A stretch of 22,934 nt of DNA. Origin: G963674505 sp964575975. GTDB taxonomy: Bacteria; Desulfobacterota; Desulfobacteria; Desulfobacterales; SKZT01. Of this stretch, positions 14,935-21,115 are shown piece after piece; position 1 is the stretch's first letter; each line of letters opens with the position of its first letter. The notes below the pieces were generated by a model. It saw only the letters and a program-made list of their open reading frames with translations, did not search any database and had not been told where the DNA came from. A program made the position numbers and the translations under genes. Where the stretch lies: the NCBI GenBank assembly GCA_964575975.1, contig CAZNTU010000086.1:1-22934 (forward strand), read 5' to 3'.

Positions 14935-14976
14935 CAATCGTTTCTTTCTTTTAAAATCAAGGAGACTATATACCGA

Positions 14977-16146
14977 ATGGAAAATACGGACAACCCCAAT
15001 GTGGTCCACCGTCTGTTCAAGAACGGAAAGGAATATCTGATTTTAGGGACGGCGCATGTTTCCAAGGAAAGCGCCCGCAGCGTAAAAACGATCGTCGAGC
15101 ACGAGAAGCCGGACACGGTTTGCATAGAGCTTTGCGAGTCCCGCTATCAATCCATTCGCCAGAAAGACCATTGGCTCGATACCGACATTGTAAAAGTCGT
15201 CAAGGAGAAAAAGGCGTTCCTGCTGTTGGCCAATCTGTTGTTATCCTCTTTTCAGAAGCGGATCGCCCAGAAGCTGGACATCAATCCGGGCCAGGAGATG
15301 ATCCAGGCCATCGAATCCGCCGACGAAACCGGAGCGCGCATCGAACTGGTCGACAGGGACATTCGCGTGACCCTTTCCCGCACGTGGCGGGCGATGGGAT
15401 TCTGGGGCAAGCTCAAGCTTATATTCCAGCTTCTCGTTTCCCTCGGGGAGGTGGACGAGATCGACGAAGAGGATATCGAGAAGATGAAGCGGGAGGATAT
15501 TCTGGAATCTCTTCTGGCCGAGGTGGGAAAGTCTCTTCCGCAATTGAAGAGCATACTGATCGACGAGCGGGACCGGTATCTGTCCCAAAAGATCAGGCGC
15601 GCCCCCGGGGAGAAAATTCTCGCGGTAGTGGGAGCGGGACATGTTCCGGGCATCAAGAAATATTGGGAGAGCGAAGTCGATTTGGAGGAGTTGGACGTGA
15701 TCCCTCCCAAACAAAAGCTGGTCGGGATGTTGAAATGGCTGCTTCCGGGCGCAATAATCGCTCTTTTTGTATACGGTTTTTTCCAGGGCGGGGCCAAGGC
15801 GGGGTCGGACATGGTGATTTGGTGGATCGCGGCCAACGGGTTGCTGGCCGGATTGGGAGCGCTGGTGGCTTTGGCGCATCCCTACACCATATTGTCGTCG
15901 GTGATAGCGGCCCCGTTGACGTCTCTGAATCCCATGATCGCCGCCGGATGGGTATCCGGCCTAGTGGAGGCCATATCCCGCAAACCCAAGGTCAAGGACC
16001 TGCAAAATCTCCACACGGACATACTGACAGTCAAGGGATTCTGGAAAAACAACGTGACCCGCATATTGCTGGTGGTGGTGTTCACCAACGTGGGAAGCAT
16101 GCTCGGCACGATGGTGGCCATTCCGCTAATGTTGAAAGTTTTGTAG
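14977..16146 (+). CDS. TraB/PrgY/Tiki-family membrane protein
   Basis: This 389-residue protein has an N-terminal TraB domain and a C-terminal membrane region. The family's conserved sites are present: GTAHVS (24-29), the Glu in CIELCESR (48-55), DERDRYLSQKI (196-206) and GAGHVPGI (219-226). In the Tiki branch these residues make a metal-dependent protease, and PrgY of Enterococcus reduces peptide pheromone activity. Three to four membrane helices follow (about 252-270, 278-300, 303-330 and 362-385), the usual bacterial/archaeal layout. The TraB domain would be cytoplasmic unless the protein is inverted, since there is no signal peptide. The ATG at 14977 follows an AAGGAGA site, though the spacing is rather long. 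It leads a three-gene run, with the LOG-fusion gene only 22 bp downstream. Confidence 0.92.
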   Translation: MENTDNPNVVHRLFKNGKEYLILGTAHVSKESARSVKTIVEHEKPDTVCIELCESRYQSIRQKDHWLDTDIVKVVKEKKAFLLLANLLLSSFQKRIAQKLDINPGQEMIQAIESADETGARIELVDRDIRVTLSRTWRAMGFWGKLKLIFQLLVSLGEVDEIDEEDIEKMKREDILESLLAEVGKSLPQLKSILIDERDRYLSQKIRRAPGEKILAVVGAGHVPGIKKYWESEVDLEELDVIPPKQKLVGMLKWLLPGAIIALFVYGFFQGGAKAGSDMVIWWIAANGLLAGLGALVALAHPYTILSSVIAAPLTSLNPMIAAGWVSGLVEAISRKPKVKDLQNLHTDILTVKGFWKNNVTRILLVVVFTNVGSMLGTMVAIPLMLKVL

Positions 16147-16168
16147 AAACGGGGAATACGATTTACAA

Positions 16169-18136
16169 ATGGTAAACGACCAATTGTTTCGCGGTCTTCT
16201 TCAGACCGAAGACGGAGTCGTGAGCAGAGTGCTGGAATCCGAGGACGGATACCTGTCCTTTCTTGCGTCTTTCAAGCTTTCGGGGCGTCTGGCGGAAAAA
16301 CTGGAAGAGGACCCCGAACACCTGATCTTCAGCGAGAGATCCAGGATAGCCCGCCTGGGGGTTCAGATCGCATGCGAGCGCATATCGGCGGAGTCGCTTG
16401 AAAAAAACGTCGTCACTTTGAAATTGAAGGCGTGGCCTGCAATCAAAGATTATCCGGGGCTCGAAATGCTGAGGGAGTTTTTCACGCCCGGACTTCCTGT
16501 GGGACGATTGGTTTTTTGCGATCCGGACGCGCTTTTGCCTTCGGACGAGGTGCTGGAAGCCATCGACAAATCCGCCTTGAAGCTTCCCGAGTCCACGACG
16601 ATATCCAGCGACGGAAGCATCGTGATCGCCCCCCATCGGGTGTTTTATTCCCTGAGGGACGATTTGGACAGGAAAACCCTCGGAAGGATTCTGCTTCGAA
16701 AAGAGGGGCGGGAAATCCTCAACCGCTACCAAGTCCGAAACGAGGTTTCCGCCTTGAAAATTCCGGCGGGCGAGGGGGTGATAACCACATGCTCCATGTA
16801 TTTGAACGAACACTACGTGGTGCTGCAAAGGGGGTTCGCGACCGGGGAGCACCTTTCCGCGACAATACTAGATCCGATCAAGACCCGCGGAATCCGAATC
16901 TATCTGGAGATCGTCAACAACAGCCAGCGCCCTATCGTAAACCCGCTGATCGCCGCTAAAATCTATCGCGCGCCGACAAATTCGGACGGCAGGCGGTGGT
17001 TTTTCGCGCGAGGAGGAAAACCCTACGGTTACGACCAGTTGCGGGATCTGGAAATCCGAATGGAGGATTCGCCTTGTCCGACCTGCAATTCCGAGAGAAG
17101 GCCTGTCGCGGTCGTGGAATGCGCGCCTGGGGAGGGGCCGGTGGAAGCCCGCATGTTCGTGAACGGACCGGAGAATCCCTGCTTTGTCCAAAAAGCCGCA
17201 TGCACAGCCGCCCGTCGCGATTTCTCTCCAACAAGCACATGCCCCCACGTCTACGCCACGTCCAAAATTTCCTGGAACGGCGAAAAGGGCACCTCGTCGC
17301 TCGTCTTGAAATATTTTCCCAACATGCTGGAGCACCGGGACATTATCAACCTGGCGTACGAAAACAAAATCTGCGCGCTTTATTTCTTCGAGCCCTCCCG
17401 AGAGCACGGGCCGTTTCTCTCGCAACTGGACCACACGAGGCTTTTGGAATATAACGCTTTCGGTCTGGATGCCTTCTGGGCGTCCTCCTTGAACGACAGT
17501 CTGATGGTCCACACGATCCGCGACGGCAAGGGGTATTTCGTGAAGCCGGAGAGATTCGCGGACTTTCACAAATCCATGCTTTTCGCCTTCTACGGTTCCA
17601 ACAAAACCCTTTCGGGAAGAGGGAACAGGAGGTTGGGGGAGTTGTTGGACGCGCTGGTGGATTTCTGGGGACGAAACATCGGCATTGTCACCGGCGGGGG
17701 AAGCGGGGTTATGGAACTGGTGAACAAGTTCGCCCGCGAGCGGGGGATTCTTTCCGGGGCCAATTTTCTGGATATAACGGACCAGTCCATGACTCGGGAA
17801 GTGGACTTTTGCCAGATTTTCCAGGCGACATGCAGGCACAGCCGCCAGAAATGGTTCGAGATCGCGTCCTTCCCCATTTTCAACGTGGGCGGATTGGGGT
17901 CTCTGGAAGAACTGGGAATCACCCTTTGCAACATGAAATTGTCCATCATGGAGCCCGTCCCCGTGGTGTTGTTCGACACCGAGGGCGACGGTTCCTTTTG
18001 GAAGAACACGTCCGAGCAAATCCGCGAAATGGTGAAAAACAACAGGGCCCCCGACTGGATTACCGGGAACCTTGTCATAACCAACGATCCGGCGGTCGTC
18101 GTGGACGCGTATCGGAAAAAGCTTCAGCTTTTTTAG
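16169..18136 (+). CDS. Large protein with C-terminal LOG (lysine decarboxylase-like) domain and unknown N-terminus
   Basis: Only the last part of this 655-residue protein is recognisable. Residues about 468-655 form a LOG-type Rossmann domain: FYGSNKT (474-480), VTGGGSGVME (507-516), HSRQK (557-561, matching the MHxRK motif) and VGGLGSLEEL (573-582, in place of PGGxGTxxEL). LOG proteins hydrolyse nucleoside 5'-monophosphates at the glycosidic bond, releasing a base; the catalytic Arg and Glu appear kept, but Pro and Thr of the signature are changed to Val and Ser. The first 460 residues match nothing I know. They include a beta-rich stretch (about 200-300) and six cysteines (303, 306, 318, 338, 345 and 358) that could bind metal. 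The protein is soluble. The ribosome binding site is weak. It lies 22 bp after the TraB-family gene. Confidence 0.85.
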   Translation: MVNDQLFRGLLQTEDGVVSRVLESEDGYLSFLASFKLSGRLAEKLEEDPEHLIFSERSRIARLGVQIACERISAESLEKNVVTLKLKAWPAIKDYPGLEMLREFFTPGLPVGRLVFCDPDALLPSDEVLEAIDKSALKLPESTTISSDGSIVIAPHRVFYSLRDDLDRKTLGRILLRKEGREILNRYQVRNEVSALKIPAGEGVITTCSMYLNEHYVVLQRGFATGEHLSATILDPIKTRGIRIYLEIVNNSQRPIVNPLIAAKIYRAPTNSDGRRWFFARGGKPYGYDQLRDLEIRMEDSPCPTCNSERRPVAVVECAPGEGPVEARMFVNGPENPCFVQKAACTAARRDFSPTSTCPHVYATSKISWNGEKGTSSLVLKYFPNMLEHRDIINLAYENKICALYFFEPSREHGPFLSQLDHTRLLEYNAFGLDAFWASSLNDSLMVHTIRDGKGYFVKPERFADFHKSMLFAFYGSNKTLSGRGNRRLGELLDALVDFWGRNIGIVTGGGSGVMELVNKFARERGILSGANFLDITDQSMTREVDFCQIFQATCRHSRQKWFEIASFPIFNVGGLGSLEELGITLCNMKLSIMEPVPVVLFDTEGDGSFWKNTSEQIREMVKNNRAPDWITGNLVITNDPAVVVDAYRKKLQLF

Positions 18137-18222
18137 CGCACGAGGTTTTAGGGTATATGAACATGCGGAACTCTAATGCCCCTGGGCTTCGGACGAACAA
18201 TCGTTCTTCGAGAAGGCCGCGC

Positions 18223-19077
18223 ATGAAGGAAACCATTCTTGGGATTGTTCGACGGAATATCGAAAAGACGACTTCCGCGCGGTTGGAAAAAGAGGCCGCC
18301 GCTATTTTCCGAACGAAAAGAAAAGAGATCAGGGATGTCGTAAAGGAATTGGTGGAAGAGGGGGAACTGGTCTACACCTACGTTTTCGGCAACAGTTTTC
18401 TGGAAAAATCTTTCGGTCGCCCTGTTCGAGTATCTCGAAACGTGGTTTTGAAGCCCGCAATGGTGACGTACGAAGCGAAACCTTCGGACATCGTCGTTAC
18501 GATGGAGCACGGGGCGTCTTTCGGCGCCGGGGATCATCCTACCACGCGTCTGGCTTTGCGCGGGATCGAAAAGCTTGGAATTTCGACATCGATTCTAGAA
18601 AACGGAGAAGACTCCAAAATGCTGGATATCGGGACCGGTTCGGGAGTGCTGGCGATAGCCGCTTTGAAGATGGGAATCGACAAGGCCATCGGAACGGACA
18701 TCGACCCTTGCGCCAGAAACGAGGCCCGAGCAAACGCCCGATTGAACGGTTTGGAGAATCGGTTCGAAATTTTCGATGGCGATCTGGCCGAATTGTATTC
18801 CTCGGAAAGCGACAAGCCTTTCGATTTGATCGCGGCGAACTTGCGTTTTCCCACTCTTGTCGTTTTTGCCGAACAAATCGGAGGCTTGTGTCGCGAAAAT
18901 GGGGGAGTCGTGTTTTCGGGAGTGAGGCCGGACGAATTCGTAGGACTTGCCGAGGTCTACAAACGGGCGGGATTTACCCTTTTATGGAAATCCGAGGAGC
19001 ATGGTTGGGCTGGCGGAGCGTTTTTTAAAGAGCGGTTTGAAAATCCTTGGAGAGGCTTTTCAGGACCTCCTCCTTGA
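18223..19077 (+). CDS. PrmA-like methyltransferase with a winged-helix-like N-terminus
   Basis: This protein (284 residues from the chosen start) has the class I methyltransferase domain of ribosomal protein L11 methyltransferases at about 90-270. It shows GASFGAGDHPTTRLAL (97-112), the S-adenosylmethionine loop LDIGTGSGVLA (134-144), GTDIDP (157-162) and AANLRFPTL (204-212) at the place of the PrmA NILA motif. The N-terminal 75 residues are not the usual PrmA substrate-recognition domain. They look like a helix-turn-helix with a wing (KRKEIRDVVKELVEEGELVYTY), so the target may not be L11. I chose the ATG at 18223 for its AGAAGG; an upstream in-frame ATG at 18157 would add a low-complexity, basic stretch. 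It follows the LOG-fusion gene by 86 bp. Confidence 0.85.
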   Translation: MKETILGIVRRNIEKTTSARLEKEAAAIFRTKRKEIRDVVKELVEEGELVYTYVFGNSFLEKSFGRPVRVSRNVVLKPAMVTYEAKPSDIVVTMEHGASFGAGDHPTTRLALRGIEKLGISTSILENGEDSKMLDIGTGSGVLAIAALKMGIDKAIGTDIDPCARNEARANARLNGLENRFEIFDGDLAELYSSESDKPFDLIAANLRFPTLVVFAEQIGGLCRENGGVVFSGVRPDEFVGLAEVYKRAGFTLLWKSEEHGWAGGAFFKERFENPWRGFSGPPP

Positions 19078-19114
19078 CCTCCCTGTCGAAATCCTCCAAT
19101 TTTTATCGTGGTCT

Positions 19115-19150
19115 CCCGGTAGCGCCGCCCCCCACGGCGGCGCTACCGGG
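19115..19150. repeat. Perfect 15-bp inverted repeat, REP-like
   Basis: The arms CCCGGTAGCGCCGCC (19115-19129) and GGCGGCGCTACCGGG (19136-19150) are perfect complements around a 6-base loop. It lies 37 bp after the methyltransferase stop. No T run follows on either strand, so it is not a standard intrinsic terminator, though it could stop or protect transcripts. It resembles extragenic palindromic repeats. Confidence 0.75.
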
Positions 19151-19309
19151 CATCGGCGCGACCTTGCCCTTGGACGAATAAATGGAAGACCGAAAATTCG
19201 GAACGGATTTCGGATGGAAAACTTTCCCCTCGAAAGGAACGGCTTTCATCACCCTATGTACCGAGAGCAAAATAATCCTGCTTTACAGTCTTTACAGTTT
19301 TCTACCGCC

Positions 19310-19336
19310 TTGACACCTCCAAGCGGAGGATAGAAT
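19310..19336 (+). promoter_or_regulatory. Possible regulated promoter with palindromic spacer
   Basis: A perfect TTGACA (19310-19315) and TAGAAT (19331-19336) are only 15 bp apart, and the spacer is an inverted repeat, CCTCC-4-GGAGG (19316-19329). The short spacing would make a poor promoter unless a regulator helps; the match could also be chance. Confidence 0.35.
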
Positions 19337-19411
19337 CATTTTCGTATACGACCGAACTCGGGAAAAAATGTTTCCTTTATTTTCCATTAAATTGTGCGAG
19401 GTAACCGAATC

Positions 19412-19747
19412 ATGTTCGAGACGATAATTTTCATAGTATTGGGACTGGTATACGCAGGCTTGAAAATATACCTTGAAAAGCGGCTTGCGCCGCTGGACGC
19501 GGATTCCGACGAACGGCGGATTTTGGATTTGGCGTTTGTGACCGGATGCAACGTGTATCAGTTGTTCAAAGAGGCAGGGGCGAAATGGGAATTTTCCAAT
19601 CATAAGATCGACGAGGACTTCAAGGGGTACTTGCGGGAGGGATTCATTCCGGGATATGTGCGCCGTTTTGTCCGGGGGCACGAGAAAGCGGGGGACCGCA
19701 CATACCAGATGTTGCTTTATTCGGGCGGACGTCCGCCTTATCTATAA
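19412..19747 (+). CDS. Small membrane-anchored protein of unknown function
   Basis: This 111-residue protein begins with one hydrophobic helix (about residues 3-20: ETIIFIVLGLVYAGLKIYL) followed by a cytoplasmic-type soluble part rich in charged residues. The latter includes an FVTGCNVYQLFKEAGAKW segment (about 43-60) that could be a small helical domain, and a C-terminus with several Tyr and Arg. I recognise no family. The ATG at 19412 is preceded by GAGGT at about ten bases, and a GTG at 19394 is an alternative start. It stands alone, converging with the glycosyltransferase gene 51 bp away. Confidence 0.72.
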   Translation: MFETIIFIVLGLVYAGLKIYLEKRLAPLDADSDERRILDLAFVTGCNVYQLFKEAGAKWEFSNHKIDEDFKGYLREGFIPGYVRRFVRGHEKAGDRTYQMLLYSGGRPPYL

Positions 19748-19798
19748 GGTTTTCGAATTCTTTCCGGAATTGGAAAGCCGATTCCAATCGAAATATGT

Positions 19799-21115
19799 TT
19801 ATCTTGCCGGCGTCCGGGGTTTCCTTTCCTTTATGCTCATGGCTTTGACGGCGGCTGCGGTTTTTTCAGAAATCAGGTCCCATTCGGCCTTTAATCTTTT
19901 GGGAAGCGTTTCCGCCCCTATGATTTCCAACCATTCCGACGAGATTTCGTCAGGTTCGGCATATGATTCGACGACCGATTTGTAGAAAGTCGCGAGTTTT
20001 CGAACAATGTTTTTCCTAGAGAATCTTTTCGCGGTGGCCAATGCGGCTTCGCGCCATTTTTCCGGGGGACCGCTCTCGAGAAAATCCCTGACGATGGACT
20101 TGGAAAAATTTTCCGCCGGCGCGTCGCAGGCAAGCAATCTTCCATTCAAGTCGTCTGTGACAACCTCTCTGACTCCGGAGGCGTCCAACGCGATCACTGG
20201 AAGTCCGGCCGCCATGGCTTCGGCAAGTACCATTCCCTGGGTTTCGGATTTCGAAGCGAACACGAAAAGATCCATTGCGTGATAGGCGTCCTTCAAATCG
20301 TCTCCCTTTACAGCGCCGGTCATGAATAGACGGGCTTGCAGCTCGGCATCCGCAAAGATCCTTCGAATTTCCTCTTGGCTGGGCCCGGCGCCCGCAACCA
20401 GAAAAACGGCGTCGGGAAACGATCCGATGCTTTTGGCCACGGCTTCCGACAAATATTCCAGGTTCTTCTCCGGGGCCAGTCTTCCCAAGTGTCCGATCAC
20501 GGTCGCGTTTTCGGCTATTCCGTGCTTCCTGCGAAAACCTCGACCGTCGCCTTCCCTGAAAAACTCGATGTCCACTCCCGTAGGTATCTCCTCGATAGGC
20601 TTTGTCACGCCCCGTTCCGCTATCAATTCAGCCAGGCTTTTGCTCGGCGCGATCACTCGGTCGCACAGATTGGCGTATTCGGTCGAAAGATGGACCATGA
20701 ACTTGCGAAATCCATCGGAATCGAACGGGGTATAATGGGTGTATTCCTCGTAGAGGGTGTGGTGCGTGAAAACCAAAGGGACGCCCAGTCTGCGCGATTC
20801 CCGCAGCGCGGAGTCTCCCAGCATATAAGGATGGTGGCTGTGAATCAGGTCGGGACGAAAATGGTCCAAGGCTTCCGAAATGAACAGGGGCAGGGGAATC
20901 CTCAACGAAAATCCTCCTTTGTTGATATTCTGAATCGCAGGGACCCTGATCGCGTTGTCCTTGCATAAAGGGCAGTCTTCCTCCTCTCCGTATTCCGGAG
21001 CTACAACCAGGACATCGTGGCCATTCCGGATCAAATCCTCCGTGAAAAAGGCGACGGAGCGCGCGACGCCTCCCACGTGGGGAAGGAATGTATTGGTAAA
21101 CATGCAAATTTTCAT
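19799..21115 (-). CDS. GT4-family glycosyltransferase (GT-B fold)
   Basis: This 438-residue protein has two Rossmann-like lobes of the GT4 family. The N-lobe opens with MFTNTFLPHVGGVARSV (5-21, the glycine-rich acceptor loop). The C-lobe holds the IPTGVD motif (177-182), R212 and K217 in GRLAPEKN (211-218) and the EX7E pair E291/E299 in SETQGMVLAEA. Such enzymes move a sugar from a nucleotide donor with retention. The opening and the HSHHPYMLG and HHTLYEEY stretches are like diacylglycerol glucosyltransferases, but other acceptors are possible. There is no membrane helix. The last 50 residues extend past the usual fold end. Its ATG overlaps the stop of the upstream glycosidase-like gene (ATGA) and AAGGA lies in that gene's end, so both are made together. 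Confidence 0.92.
   Translation of the reverse strand: MKICMFTNTFLPHVGGVARSVAFFTEDLIRNGHDVLVVAPEYGEEEDCPLCKDNAIRVPAIQNINKGGFSLRIPLPLFISEALDHFRPDLIHSHHPYMLGDSALRESRRLGVPLVFTHHTLYEEYTHYTPFDSDGFRKFMVHLSTEYANLCDRVIAPSKSLAELIAERGVTKPIEEIPTGVDIEFFREGDGRGFRRKHGIAENATVIGHLGRLAPEKNLEYLSEAVAKSIGSFPDAVFLVAGAGPSQEEIRRIFADAELQARLFMTGAVKGDDLKDAYHAMDLFVFASKSETQGMVLAEAMAAGLPVIALDASGVREVVTDDLNGRLLACDAPAENFSKSIVRDFLESGPPEKWREAALATAKRFSRKNIVRKLATFYKSVVESYAEPDEISSEWLEIIGAETLPKRLKAEWDLISEKTAAAVKAMSIKERKPRTPAR

Larger units (their letters stand above)
19078..19411. other. Intergenic region with a strong palindrome and a possible promoter
   Basis: This 334-bp stretch contains a perfect 15-bp palindrome (19115-19150), a tandem TTTACAG (19282-19298 region) and a possible promoter with an internal inverted repeat (19310-19336). 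I see no convincing gene. Confidence 0.6.

Noticed and set aside
19078..19110. A minus-strand open stretch reading LEDFDREVKEEVLKSL and ending in a stop just inside the methyltransferase gene, which looks like a protein C-terminus.
   Set aside because: It is about 25 codons, has no ATG, lies behind a stop and overlaps the antisense of a real gene. It is too short to call even as a remnant.
19769..19788. Hairpin ATTGGAA-6-TTCCAAT between the convergent small membrane protein and GT4 genes, considered as a bidirectional terminator.
   Set aside because: The stem is short and A/T-rich and neither side has a proper T run.
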